In this document: piece by piece, positions 16,508-24,694 of the stretch
Numbering within the stretch: the first letter of the stretch is position 1
How the letters are laid out: the number at the start of each line of letters is the position of its first letter
NCBI RefSeq assembly: GCF_036346105.1
Contig: NZ_CP107811.1
Location: forward strand, 2,486,501-2,550,500
Direction of reading: 5' to 3'
Length of the DNA stretch: 64,000 nucleotides
Source of the DNA: Streptomyces sp. NBC_00539
Lineage (GTDB): Bacteria > Actinomycetota > Actinomycetes > Streptomycetales > Streptomycetaceae
Program-made: the position numbers and the translations under genes
The notes under the pieces: generated by a model
Database searches by the model: none
Seen by the model: the letters and a program-made list of their open reading frames with translations, nothing else
What the model was told of the DNA's origin: nothing

Positions 16508-17167
16508 ATGCGCCACTCCCGCACGGCCGTTCCGGCCGCCACCGCAGGTCTCGTACTGGCCGCCGCCCTGGCCGGTATCGCCCCCACCGCCAGCGCCGCC
16601 CCGGCCCCGTCCGGCAACCCCGCGAGTTACGCCGCCTACGAGCACTCGCAGGAGAACCAGGCCGCCAACCGCGCCTTCTTCGACGCCGTCCAGCGCTCGG
16701 TGGCGGAGCAGCGCGCCGCCAACCCCGGCATCCAGTCCGTCACCGTCACCTACAACACGCGCAACGCGCCCAGCTTCCGTACCGTGATAGCCCGTTCCAC
16801 GCAGATCTGGAACGGCTCGGTGTCCAACGTCAAGCTCCAGGAGGTGTCCTCGGGCGGGAACTTCTCCTACCGCGAGGGCAACGACTCACGGGGTTCCTAC
16901 GCGAGCACCGACGGCCACGGCCGCGGCTACATCTTCCTCGACTACGCGCAGAACCAGCAGTACGACTCCACCCGGGTGACCGCCCACGAGACCGGACACG
17001 TGCTGGGTCTGCCGGACCACTACTCGGGCCCGTGCAGCGAGCTGATGTCGGGCGGCGGGCCGGGCACCTCGTGCACCAACCCCTACCCGAACTCCACCGA
17101 GCGCTCCCGGGTGAACCAGCTGTGGGCGAACGGCCTGGTCGCCTCGGGCCTGGGCACCAAGAGCTGA
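16508..17167 (+). CDS. snpA: Secreted snapalysin-type small zinc metalloprotease
   Basis: 219 residues. Residues 1-33 are a Sec signal peptide ([20 protein letters not shown] then IAPTASAA). The mature protease carries [12 protein letters not shown], the extended HExxHxxGxxD zinc motif of M7 snapalysin, with two cysteines (GPCSE, TSCTN) likely forming the disulfide. It is secreted and degrades extracellular protein such as casein. AGGAG precedes the ATG. The divergent LysR gene is the probable activator. Family length and motif agree well; the symbol follows S. lividans usage. Confidence 0.93.
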   Translation: MRHSRTAVPAATAGLVLAAALAGIAPTASAAPAPSGNPASYAAYEHSQENQAANRAFFDAVQRSVAEQRAANPGIQSVTVTYNTRNAPSFRTVIARSTQIWNGSVSNVKLQEVSSGGNFSYREGNDSRGSYASTDGHGRGYIFLDYAQNQQYDSTRVTAHETGHVLGLPDHYSGPCSELMSGGGPGTSCTNPYPNSTERSRVNQLWANGLVASGLGTKS

Positions 17168-17214
17168 CCCGCCGGGACCCTCCGCTGCGTTGGCCGCTGG
17201 GCCCACCCGCGGAC

Positions 17215-17263
17215 AACCCGCCGGTATAACCCGCCGGACCAACCCGCCGGTCTAACCCGCCGA
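17215..17263 (+). repeat. Four tandem 13-bp repeats (AACCCGCCGGNNN)
   Basis: AACCCGCCGG recurs at 17215, 17228 and 17241, with AACCCGCCGA at 17254, always 13 bp apart. The array fills the gap after snpA and runs into the 3' end of the convergent zinc-ribbon gene. Confidence 0.8.
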
Positions 17264-17455
17264 GCCCTGGTACCGGGGGCAGTCGGGGTCCGGGCAGGGC
17301 CCCGGACCCCAGTTCGGTACGAAGATCCCGAGGGACTTGCGCCGCCCGACGATCACCCGCTCGACGGGGCGCCCGCAGACCGGGCACGACTCCTGCTCGT
17401 GCCCGGTCTGCGCGGCGCCCGCCGCACCCGCACTCTGTCGCTCTTCACCGGCCAT
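17252..17455 (-). CDS. Small zinc-ribbon protein
   Basis: 67 residues. CPVCGRP at 24-30 and CPDPDCPRY nearer the C-terminus provide four cysteines in a CxxC...CxxxxC pattern, suggesting one bound zinc. Low-complexity Gly/Ala/Gln N-terminus. No function is known for this short actinobacterial family. The ATG is at the first Met that gives a compact protein; longer upstream frames overlap the acetyltransferase gene. The last codons lie within a 13-bp tandem repeat array. Confidence 0.72.
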   Translation of the reverse strand: MAGEERQSAGAAGAAQTGHEQESCPVCGRPVERVIVGRRKSLGIFVPNWGPGPCPDPDCPRYQGSAG

Positions 17456-17511
17456 ACCTCCACGGTAGGCCGGTTCGGCGCATCCGGCGGCGCGGGAGGG
17501 GGCGGGGAACC

Positions 17512-18114
17512 TCACGGCTGCGGCTTGCGCCACATCGGCCACATCAGCGGCCCGTCGGGCAGCCGCACCGCCGAGCCCGTGAACTGCCACCCGAGCCGCT
17601 CGTACAGCGCCTTGCTCCGCTCGCTGCTGGCCTCCAGGTACGCCGGCACGCCCTCGCGGTCGCACCGTTCCAGCACCGGCCGCATCAGCTCCGTACCCAG
17701 GCCCTCGCCCTGCCGTCCCGGCGCCACCGCGATCATCAGCAGGTACTCGTGCTCCTCGGCGGTGGGGTGCACCTCGCCCGTCAGCCGGCCGACCAGCTCG
17801 CAGCGCTCGTTGTCCGGGTCGGCCACCGCGCGCATCCTGGCCGGGACGTCGTCCTCGGCCGCCTCCCCCTCGTGGTCCCCGGCCGGGACCCGCAGCCACA
17901 GCGCCGCCGCCGAGCCGTCGGCCGCGTAGTCGATCCGGCCCTCCGCCAGCGCCACGTCCACGAACACGCCGAGGAACTTGCCGTGCACCGCCGCCCGGTG
18001 CGCCGGGTCGGGGAAGACCCAGCTGCTCACCGGGTCGTCGCGGAACGCCTCGTCCAGCAGCCGGGCCACGGCGTCCCGGTCCGACTGATCCGCCCTACGT
18101 ATCTCCAGCACCAC
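17512..18114 (-). CDS. GNAT-family N-acetyltransferase
   Basis: About 200 residues. GNAT motif A is visible as IAVAPGRQGEGLGTELMRPVLERC and motif B as YLEASSERSKALYERLGWQ, binding acetyl-CoA. The N-terminal IRRADQSDRDAVARLLDEAF is the usual GNAT opening. Start: GTG at 18114 giving VVLEIRRAD is preferred because GAGGGGTGGG lies just upstream; an ATG at 18144 would add 10 residues. Substrate unknown. It is separated from the encapsulin operon by a strong terminator. Confidence 0.87.
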   Translation of the reverse strand: MVLEIRRADQSDRDAVARLLDEAFRDDPVSSWVFPDPAHRAAVHGKFLGVFVDVALAEGRIDYAADGSAAALWLRVPAGDHEGEAAEDDVPARMRAVADPDNERCELVGRLTGEVHPTAEEHEYLLMIAVAPGRQGEGLGTELMRPVLERCDREGVPAYLEASSERSKALYERLGWQFTGSAVRLPDGPLMWPMWRKPQP

Positions 18115-18178
18115 GGAACCCACCCCTCGCTCACGTTGCAACAACAGTGAGTGATCCTAGAGTTGGGCCCCGGGCGCG

Positions 18179-18222
18179 GACAGGCCTGTTCCGGCACCAT
18201 GCGGTGCCGGAACAGGCCTGTC
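18179..18222. terminator. Very strong terminator downstream of the encapsulin operon
   Basis: A perfect 20-bp inverted repeat, GACAGGCCTGTTCCGGCACC at 18179-18198 and its exact complement at 18203-18222, around the loop ATGC. It lies 73 bp after the prenyl synthase stop (minus strand). Confidence 0.9.
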
Positions 18223-18242
18223 GCTCGCGGTCCTACGGAGCC

Positions 18243-18310
18243 TCCGGGTGCGGCGCGGTCACCCGGTGCGGCGAAGTCACCGGGTGCGGCGAAGTCACCG
18301 GGTGCGGCGC
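18243..18310. repeat. 18-bp tandem repeats at the 3' end of the prenyl synthase gene
   Basis: CCGGGTGCGGCGAAGTCA-like units repeat about 3.7 times, spanning the stop codon of the prenyl synthase gene. In another minus frame they encode a repeated His-Pro-Val-Thr-Ser-Pro unit. This looks like replication slippage. Confidence 0.75.
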
Positions 18311-19347
18311 GTGACGAACTCCGCCAGCGCCAGCAGGCCGCCCGCCGCCCCGTGGTCCGGTACGGCCCGCGACAGCTGCTGCACCGCCCGTCCCATCCGG
18401 TCCGCCGCGTGGGCCTGCGCCCAGTCGCGGCCGCCCGCCCGCTCCACCGCGTCGGCGGCCCTGCGCACGTCGTCCCCGGTCATCGGGCCGGCGTACAGCT
18501 CGGCCAGCTCCGCCCCGGCCGTCGTGCCCGAGGTGAGGGCGGCCACGACCGGGAGGGACTTCTTGCGGGCGATCAGGTCCGCCCCGGCGGGCTTGCCGGT
18601 GTGCCCGGGGTCGCCCCAGATGCCGATCAGGTCGTCGATCAGCTGGAAGGCCAGCCCGGCCTCCCTGCCGAAGCCGTCCATCGCGTCGACCTCGTCCGGA
18701 CCGGCCCCCGCGTACAGGGCGCCCAGCGCGCAGGCGCACCCCAGCAGGGCTCCGGTCTTGGCGGTGGCCATCGTCAGGCACTCGTCGAGCGAGACGTCCG
18801 GCCGCGCTTCGAAGGCGCAGTCCGCCTGCTGCCCCGCGCACAGCTCGATGACGCAGGCCGCGAGCCGGGCGGCGGCCGCCGCCGAGGCGGGGTGCGGGTC
18901 CTCCGCCAGCTGTTTCAGCGCGAGCGCCATCATGGCGTCGCCCGTGATGAGCGCGTCCGGTATGCCGAAGACGGTCCAGGCCGTGGCGCGGCCCCGCCTC
19001 CTGACGTCCTTGTCGATGATGTCGTCGTGCAGGAGCGTGAAGTTGTGCGCGAGTTCCACGGCCACCGCAGCGCGTACGGCGTCCTCCGCCTCCCCGTCGC
19101 CCGGCCCGCGCAGGGCCCGCGTCGCCGCGAGGACCAGGGCCGGGCGGATGGCCTTGCCCGGGTTGCCCGCGGCGGGGGTGCCGTCCGCGTGCTCCCATCC
19201 GAAGTGGTACATCGCCACGCGCCGCATGGAGCCGGGCAGGAGCTCGACCGTCCGGCGCAGTCGCGGGTTGACCGTCTCCCTCGTCCGTTCCAGCAGGGCC
19301 GCCGCTTCCTGGCCCTCGCCCGTGGTGACCGCACCGGTCGTCGCCAT
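18295..19347 (-). CDS. Polyprenyl diphosphate synthase, probable encapsulin cargo
   Basis: 350 residues of the trans-isoprenyl diphosphate synthase family. The first Asp-rich motif DDIID is at 108-112; the second reads FQLIDDLIGIWGD around 235-245, with Gly in place of the last Asp. It condenses isopentenyl and allylic diphosphates; product length is not predictable here. An N-terminal extension of about 25 residues (MATTGAVTTGEGQ) precedes the catalytic core and could contribute to targeting. It sits 32 bp downstream of the family 2B encapsulin gene in the same operon, the arrangement known for polyprenyl transferase cargo of family 2 encapsulins. No terpene cyclase or methyltransferase lies nearby. 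Confidence 0.93.
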   Translation of the reverse strand: MATTGAVTTGEGQEAAALLERTRETVNPRLRRTVELLPGSMRRVAMYHFGWEHADGTPAAGNPGKAIRPALVLAATRALRGPGDGEAEDAVRAAVAVELAHNFTLLHDDIIDKDVRRRGRATAWTVFGIPDALITGDAMMALALKQLAEDPHPASAAAAARLAACVIELCAGQQADCAFEARPDVSLDECLTMATAKTGALLGCACALGALYAGAGPDEVDAMDGFGREAGLAFQLIDDLIGIWGDPGHTGKPAGADLIARKKSLPVVAALTSGTTAGAELAELYAGPMTGDDVRRAADAVERAGGRDWAQAHAADRMGRAVQQLSRAVPDHGAAGGLLALAEFVTRRTR

Positions 19348-19379
19348 CGTGTGCCCCGCCGTGCCCCGAGCCGGCCGGC

Positions 19380-20792
19380 TCAGCGCCAGCGGCCGATCTC
19401 GACGTTCTCCAGGATGCCGAGCGCGTCCGGCACCAGGACCGCGGCGGAGAAGTAGGCGGTCACGAGGTAGGAGATGATCGCCTGCTCGCTGATCCCCATG
19501 AACCGCACCGACATGCTCGGCTCGATCTCGTCCGGGATGCCCGGCTGGTGGAGGCCGATCACACCGGAGGCGTCCTCGCCGGTGCGCATGCACAGGATCG
19601 AGGTCGTACGGGCGTCGCTGATCGGGATCTTGCTGCACGGGAAGATCGGTACTCCGCGCCAGGACGGTACGCGGTGGCCGCCGATGTCGACCGCCTCGGG
19701 GTAGAGGCCGCGCTTGTTGCACTCGCGTCCGAAGGCCGCGATGGCCTTGGGGTGGGCGAGGAAGAGGTTGGAGTCGCGCCGCATGCTGAGCAGCTGGTCC
19801 ATGTCGTCCGGGCTGGGCGCGCCGTCGTGCGGCTGGATGCGCTGGTCGTAGTCGGCGTTGTGGAGCAGACCGAAGTCGGGGTTGTTGACCATCTCGTGCT
19901 CCTGGCGCTCGCGCAGCGCCTCGACCGTGAGCCGCAACTGCTGCTCGGTCTGGTTCATCGGCTGGTTGTACAGGTCGGCGACGCGCGTGTGGACCCGGAG
20001 AACCGTTTGTGCGATGGAGAGTTCGTACTCGCGCGGGCGCGCCTCGTAGTCCACGAACGTGCCGGGGAGGACGGCTTCGCCCTGGTGGCCGGAGGAGAGC
20101 TCGATCGCGGCTTCGCCGTGCTTGTTGGTCCGCTGGGGCGGCAGCGAGCGCTGCGTGTCCACGTGCGCGCGCAGGGAGTCGACGCGGTCGGCGAGGAGCT
20201 GGAAGTCCTGGCGGGTCAGGACGAGCGCGGTTCCGGAGGTGACCGCCCTTGCCGTGTACTCCCAGATCGCCTCCTCGTCGACGAGGGCGTCCTCGCCGAA
20301 GAAGGCGCCGTCGGCGACGGTGCGCAGCACCGCGTCCTCGCCGTAGGGGCCGGGGCCGACCTGTTCGATGCGGCCGTGGGCGAGGAGGAAGACCTTGTCG
20401 GAGGGGCTGCCGAAGGAAGTCAGCTCCTGGCCGGGCGCGAAGTCGACCTGCTGGCAGCGGGCGGCGAGTTCGGTGAGGACGTCGAGGTCCTCGTAGTCGC
20501 GCAGGAGCGGCAATTCGCCGAGCTCGGCCGGGATCACCTGGACCTGGGTGCCGGTCTTGATGAACTCCACGATGCCGTTGCCGACGGAGTAGCTCAGCCG
20601 GCGGTTGACACGGTACGTGCCGCCCTGCACCGACACCCACGGGAGCATCTTCAGCAGCCACCGTGAGGTGATCTCCTGCATCTGCGGCGCGGACTTGGTC
20701 GTGGTTGCCAAGTTCCGCGCGGCCGAGGTGCCGAGACTCCGCTGGGGGCTCTGCGTCTGGGCCTCGGACTCGGAACCTGCCTGGACCGACAT
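19380..20792 (-). CDS. Family 2B encapsulin nanocompartment shell protein
   Basis: 470 residues, the normal length for family 2B. The N-terminal 40 residues are Ser/Thr/Gln-rich. Residues of about 100-205 form a cyclic-nucleotide-binding (CRP-like) domain ([20 protein letters not shown], then [10 protein letters not shown]). The remainder is the HK97-type shell fold typical of this family ([56 protein letters not shown]). Monomers assemble into an icosahedral capsid and ligand binding to the cNMP domain may gate it, though no ligand is established. It is first gene of an operon with a prenyl diphosphate synthase. Often misannotated as a Crp regulator because of the cNMP domain. The ATG has GGGAAA upstream. 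Confidence 0.93.
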   Translation of the reverse strand: MSVQAGSESEAQTQSPQRSLGTSAARNLATTTKSAPQMQEITSRWLLKMLPWVSVQGGTYRVNRRLSYSVGNGIVEFIKTGTQVQVIPAELGELPLLRDYEDLDVLTELAARCQQVDFAPGQELTSFGSPSDKVFLLAHGRIEQVGPGPYGEDAVLRTVADGAFFGEDALVDEEAIWEYTARAVTSGTALVLTRQDFQLLADRVDSLRAHVDTQRSLPPQRTNKHGEAAIELSSGHQGEAVLPGTFVDYEARPREYELSIAQTVLRVHTRVADLYNQPMNQTEQQLRLTVEALRERQEHEMVNNPDFGLLHNADYDQRIQPHDGAPSPDDMDQLLSMRRDSNLFLAHPKAIAAFGRECNKRGLYPEAVDIGGHRVPSWRGVPIFPCSKIPISDARTTSILCMRTGEDASGVIGLHQPGIPDEIEPSMSVRFMGISEQAIISYLVTAYFSAAVLVPDALGILENVEIGRWR

Positions 20793-21089
20793 GTGTTTCC
20801 CTTTCGATCACTCCATGGATCTGCGGGTCCAGGCTGTCAGTACGGGGCGTAGTGGGACCATTACACAAAAGGGTGGGACTACTCCGTCTGCGGGATGGGC
20901 ACTGTCATGGGCCGTTCGCGACGGGGCCGACGGGACGGGAGTGACGGGGCGGGAGCGACGCCGTCTGGCCGGATCCGCTCGCTCGCCGTACGAACCCCCT
21001 GGCTCGGAGTGACCGCTTCCACTACACCGGTACGTAACGAGGCGAGCACGTAAGGTGACCGCCACGCGCGTACTGCGAAGGAGGCGGCC
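20793..21089. promoter_or_regulatory. Divergent promoter region, encapsulin / PGRP amidase
   Basis: 297 bp. GTGGGAC occurs at 20852-20858 and again at 20873-20879, a direct repeat 21 bp apart (two helical turns) around an AT-richer ATTACACAAAA. This would be the -35 to upstream region for the encapsulin operon. No sigma consensus was assigned with confidence. Confidence 0.4.
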
Positions 21090-21680
21090 ATGTCCGCACC
21101 CATGTCCGCGGACCGGTTCATCGAAGCGCTGCGGGACGAGGGCCTGACCGTGGTGGAGGTCGGGGCCTGGCGCACCCACAACCGCAACCACAAGGGGCCC
21201 TGGGGCCCGGTGCACGGCGTGATGATCCACCACACCGTCACGCACGGCAGCGCGTACACCGTCTCGCTCTGCCGCGACGGCGACGAGGAGCTGCCGGGCC
21301 CCCTGTGCCACGGCGTGATCACCAAGGACGGCCGCGTCCACCTGGTCGGCTACGGCCGCGCCAACCACGCGGGCGCGGGCGACTCCGACGTCCTGGCGGC
21401 GGTGATCGCGGAGAAGCGCCTCCCGCCCGACCACCACGCCGACACCGACGGCAACCGCTACTTCTACGGCTTCGAGTGCGAGAACCTCGGCAGCGGCGAC
21501 GACCCCTGGCCGAAGGTCCAGCTGGACGCGATGGCCAAGGCGGCGGCCGCGGTGTGCCGGGTCCACGGCTGGGGCGAGCGCTCGGTGATCGGCCACCTCG
21601 AATGGCAACCCGGCAAGATCGACCCGAAGGGCTTCACGATGGACTGGTTCCGCGCCCGCGTGGCGGACCGGCTCAAGTAG
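21090..21680 (+). CDS. PGRP/amidase_2 family N-acetylmuramoyl-L-alanine amidase
   Basis: 196 residues of the peptidoglycan recognition / T7-lysozyme fold. Zinc ligands are readable as His in VMIHHTVTHGS, His in GRANHAGAG, and the C-terminal GHLEWQPGKIDPKGF block, which matches the H-x-x-W-x-P-G-x-x-DP signature of active amidases. It would cleave the MurNAc-L-Ala bond. No signal peptide is visible, so export (if any) is non-classical, or the enzyme acts in the cytosol or on phage-type substrates. AAGGAGG precedes the ATG. The TAG stop is followed in the same frame by an acetyltransferase-like segment. Confidence 0.9.
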   Translation: MSAPMSADRFIEALRDEGLTVVEVGAWRTHNRNHKGPWGPVHGVMIHHTVTHGSAYTVSLCRDGDEELPGPLCHGVITKDGRVHLVGYGRANHAGAGDSDVLAAVIAEKRLPPDHHADTDGNRYFYGFECENLGSGDDPWPKVQLDAMAKAAAAVCRVHGWGERSVIGHLEWQPGKIDPKGFTMDWFRARVADRLK

Positions 21681-21953
21681 CGAACCGTCCGCCCGCCCAC
21701 GCCCGACAACGGCTCCACCGCCACCGTCATCGCCCGTATCCTCCCCGCCCACCGCCGCCGGGGTCTGGGCGCCGGCCTCTACGCCCACGGCCTCGCCCAG
21801 GCCCGCGCCCTCGCCCCGGCCGCCGTCGAAACGGTGGTCCTGGCCTCCAACCCCGCCGGCCTGCGCTTCGCCCTCGCCCACGGCTTCACCGAAACCGACC
21901 GCTACCTGCTCCCGGGCGCCACCGTCCCGTACATCGACCTCCGCCTGGCCTGA
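21681..21953 (+). pseudogene. GNAT acetyltransferase C-terminal remnant
   Basis: 90 codons open up to TGA at 21951-21953, with no start codon of their own. The translation contains VIARILPAHRRRGLGAGLY, a clear GNAT acetyl-CoA-binding motif A, then LASNPAGLRFALAHGF (motif B) and ends YIDLRLA. The N-terminal half of the domain is missing. The segment begins immediately after, and in frame with, the TAG of the amidase gene. It keeps strong third-position GC, so decay is recent or the segment is somehow still translated. Confidence 0.72.
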
Positions 21954-22052
21954 CGCCGCCCCGCACGACTCGGCCGAGGTACGGCGCGGAGCAGGTGTGG
22001 ACAGGGCTGTGACGTGCGACGGCACGGGCACGAGCGCCCCACAATGGGAGGC

Positions 22053-23072
22053 GTGAACCGCCCCCCGAACCCCGACGCGCTCCTGCAGCAACGCCCGCCG
22101 TCCCCGGTGCAGGAGGTCCATGACGAGCGGTTCGGGCGGCACGGCGTCCGGCTGCTGCTGAAGCGGGACGACCTCGTGCATCCGGAGCTGCCCGGGAACA
22201 AGTGGCGCAAGCTCGCGCCCAATCTGCGGGCTGCCGTGGAGGGCGGGTACTGCGGGCTGGTGACCTTCGGTGGGGCCTACTCCAACCACCTGCGGGCCAC
22301 CGCCGCGGCCGGGCGGTTGCTGGGGATGGCGACCGTCGGGGTGGTGCGCGGGGACGAGCTGGCCGGGCGGCCGCTCAACGCCTCGCTGGCCCGCTGCGCG
22401 GCCGACGGGATGCGGCTGCACTTCGTCTCCCGCTCCGAGTACCGCCGCAAGGCCGAGCCCGGGGTGCAGGCCGGGTTGCTCGCCGCGGCCGGCGCGGACG
22501 GCGCGTACGTGATCCCGGAGGGCGGCAGCAACGCCCTCGCCCTGCTCGGCTGCGCCGAACTCGGCCGCGAGCTGCGCGGGGCCGGCGACGTCGTCGCCGT
22601 GGCCTGCGGTACCGGCGGCACGCTGGCCGGCCTCGCGGCGGGACTCGGGCCCGGCCAGCGGGCCGTCGGCGTCCCGGTGCTGGCCGGCGGCTTCCTGGAC
22701 GCGGAGATACGTTCCCTCCAGCGGCAGGCCTTCGGCGGCCCGGCGGGCGACTGGACGCTGGCCGAGGGCTTCCACCACGGCGGCTACGCCCGGGTCCCCG
22801 CCGAGCTGGAGGCCTTCGCCGCCGGGTTCGAGGCTCGGCACCGCATCCCCGTCGAGCGGGTCTACGTCGCGAAGCTGCTCTGGGCCCTGACGGCGCTGAC
22901 CGGGTGCGGGGCCTTCCCCCGCGGCACCACCCTCGCCGCGGTCGTCACGGGAGCGCCGGAGCCGTCAGCACCGGAGCCGTCAGTGCCGGAGCCATCGGCG
23001 CCGGGGCCGCCAGTCCCGGACCCGTCAGCCCCCGCCCCCTCCGGCACGGCTCAGACCGAGTCCTCCCGGTAG
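22053..23072 (+). CDS. ACC deaminase / D-cysteine desulfhydrase-like PLP enzyme
   Basis: 339 residues, fold type II PLP protein. The PLP lysine is in LPGNKWRKLAPNL, the Asn-containing loop is TFGGAYSNHL, and the phosphate-binding Gly-rich loop is ACGTGGTLAGL. Family members deaminate 1-aminocyclopropane-1-carboxylate or desulfurate D-cysteine; which one applies cannot be decided. GTG at 22053 is chosen because CACAAT, a good -10, lies 7 nt upstream, indicating a leaderless message. The natural fold seems to end at VVTG near residue 300; a Pro-Glu-Ser-Ala repeat tail of about 39 residues follows. The tail overlaps the convergent antiporter gene by 22 bp. Confidence 0.88.
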   Translation: MNRPPNPDALLQQRPPSPVQEVHDERFGRHGVRLLLKRDDLVHPELPGNKWRKLAPNLRAAVEGGYCGLVTFGGAYSNHLRATAAAGRLLGMATVGVVRGDELAGRPLNASLARCAADGMRLHFVSRSEYRRKAEPGVQAGLLAAAGADGAYVIPEGGSNALALLGCAELGRELRGAGDVVAVACGTGGTLAGLAAGLGPGQRAVGVPVLAGGFLDAEIRSLQRQAFGGPAGDWTLAEGFHHGGYARVPAELEAFAAGFEARHRIPVERVYVAKLLWALTALTGCGAFPRGTTLAAVVTGAPEPSAPEPSVPEPSAPGPPVPDPSAPAPSGTAQTESSR

Positions 23073-24631
23073 GCCGCGGCCTCCTCCAGGTCCAGCCGGC
23101 GCAGCAGCACCCGTAGCATCTCGTCGTCGATCTGCCGCCGGTCGCGCAGCGTCACGAACACCTCCCGCTCGGCCTCGATCATCTCCCCGGCCAGCCGCCG
23201 GTAGATGTCGTCGGCGGACTCCCCCGTCACGGGGTTGACCTCGCCGAGCCGTTCCCACACCGCGTTGCGCCGTCGCTCCATCACCGTCCGCAGCCGGTCA
23301 GCCAGCGGCCCCGGCAGGGCGTTGCGCGCTTCGGCCAGCAGCTCGTCCAGCCGGTCCTCCGCCGCCCGCGAGGCCTCGCTCTGCGCCTGGGCCTCCGCCA
23401 GCGTCTCCGCCTGGACGTCGCGCGGCGGCAGCCGCAGCAGCCGGATCAGCGGCGGCAGGGTCAGGCCCTGCACCACCAGCGTCGCGATGACCGTCGTGAA
23501 GGTCAGGAACAGGATCAGGTTCCGGTGCGGCACGCTGATCGGCACGGAGAAGGCGATGGCCAGCGAGACCACCCCGCGCATCCCCGCCCAGCCCACGATG
23601 ACGGGCGCCTTCCAGGTCGTCTCGGGCTCGCGCCTGCGGATCCGCTCGGACAGCACCCTGGGCAGGAACGTCGTGGGGAACACCCAGACGTACCGCGCCA
23701 CCACCACGGCCAGGAACACCGCCAGCGCGTACCAGGCCGCGCGCCAGCCCTCGTACTCGCCCAGCCCCTTGAGGACCACCGGCAGCTGGAGGCCGATCAG
23801 CGCGAAGACCACCGACTCCAGCAGGAAGGAGACCATCTTCCACACCGCGGTTTCCTGGAGCCTCGTCGCGAAGTCGACCTGCCAGTTGCGGTGCCCGAGG
23901 TACAGCGCGACCACGACGACCGCGAGCACGCCCGAGGCGTGCACCCGCTCGGCCGCCGCGTACGCGACGAACGGGATCAGCAGCGACAGGGTGTTCTGCA
24001 GCAGCGGCTCCCGCAGCCGCTTGCGCAGCAGGTGGATCGGCACCATCAGCACCAGCCCGACCCCGACGCCGCCCACGGAAGCGAGCAGGAACTCCGCGAT
24101 CCCGCCGGCCCAGCCGGAGCTGAGGCCGACGGCGGCGGCCAGCGCCACCTTGTAGGCCGTGATCGCGGTGGCGTCGTTGACCAGCGACTCGCCCTGCAGG
24201 ATGGTCGTGATCCGGTTCGGCAGTCCGAGCCGGCGCGCGATCGCCGTCGCCGCGACCGCGTCCGGCGGTGCGATCACCGCGCCGAGCACCAGCGCCACGG
24301 GCAGCGACAGCCCCGGCACCACGAGGTAGGCCACGTACCCCACGGCGATCGTCGCGAAGAGCACGTACCCCACGGAGAGCAGCGCGACGGGCCGTACGTT
24401 GGCCCGCAGGTCCAGGTACGAGCTCTCCACGGCGGCCGTGTACAGCAGCGGCGGAAGCAGCAGCGGCAGCACGATGTGGGGGTCGAGGGTGTACGAGGGC
24501 ACGCCCGGGACGTACGAGGCGATCAGGCCGACGGCGACGAGCAGCAGCGGTGCGGGCACCGGGGTGCGTCGGGCCACCCCGGCGACGATCGCGCTGCCCG
24601 CCACCAGGCCCACCAGCGGCAATACCTCCAT
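23051..24631 (-). CDS. CPA1-family Na+/H+ antiporter
   Basis: 526 residues with about 12 membrane segments in the first 400. The ion-binding region is present: APPDAVAATAIARR (the ND/DD-type motif in helix 5 is PPDAV here) and GESLVNDATAITAYK, followed by VGWAGMRGVVSLAIAFSVP. The last 120 residues are a soluble, charged, helical cytoplasmic tail. It exchanges protons for Na+ or K+ across the plasma membrane for pH and salt balance. ATG at 24631 has GAGGAGGG upstream. It is divergent from the UBP zinc-finger gene with only 63 bp between them. Confidence 0.93.
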   Translation of the reverse strand: MEVLPLVGLVAGSAIVAGVARRTPVPAPLLLVAVGLIASYVPGVPSYTLDPHIVLPLLLPPLLYTAAVESSYLDLRANVRPVALLSVGYVLFATIAVGYVAYLVVPGLSLPVALVLGAVIAPPDAVAATAIARRLGLPNRITTILQGESLVNDATAITAYKVALAAAVGLSSGWAGGIAEFLLASVGGVGVGLVLMVPIHLLRKRLREPLLQNTLSLLIPFVAYAAAERVHASGVLAVVVVALYLGHRNWQVDFATRLQETAVWKMVSFLLESVVFALIGLQLPVVLKGLGEYEGWRAAWYALAVFLAVVVARYVWVFPTTFLPRVLSERIRRREPETTWKAPVIVGWAGMRGVVSLAIAFSVPISVPHRNLILFLTFTTVIATLVVQGLTLPPLIRLLRLPPRDVQAETLAEAQAQSEASRAAEDRLDELLAEARNALPGPLADRLRTVMERRRNAVWERLGEVNPVTGESADDIYRRLAGEMIEAEREVFVTLRDRRQIDDEMLRVLLRRLDLEEAAAYREDSV

Positions 24632-24681
24632 CGAAGATCGACCCTCCTCGGTATCAACCGTCCTGTGCGCCCGCACGTCAG

Positions 24682-24687
24682 TACGCT
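24682..24687 (+). promoter_or_regulatory. -10 box of a probable leaderless promoter
   Basis: TACGCT ends 7 nt before the ATG of the UBP zinc-finger gene; there is no Shine-Dalgarno. Confidence 0.6.
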
Positions 24688-24694
24688 GGCCATC

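Noticed and set aside
17215-18310. Short tandem arrays considered as CRISPR
   Set aside because: Units of 13 and 18 bp are directly tandem without unique spacers, and no cas genes are near.
18179-20792. Possible 2-methylisoborneol or geosmin cluster
   Set aside because: A 2B encapsulin is present but no terpene cyclase or SAM-methyltransferase is encoded here; only a prenyl diphosphate synthase.
19380-20792. Reading the shell gene as a Crp/Fnr transcription factor
   Set aside because: A cNMP-binding domain is present but there is no C-terminal HTH, and the rest matches the family 2B encapsulin fold.
20816-22841. Long minus-strand frame opposite the amidase and PLP-enzyme genes
   Set aside because: It is an antisense shadow; the plus-strand products have clear catalytic motifs and ribosome-binding or leaderless signals.
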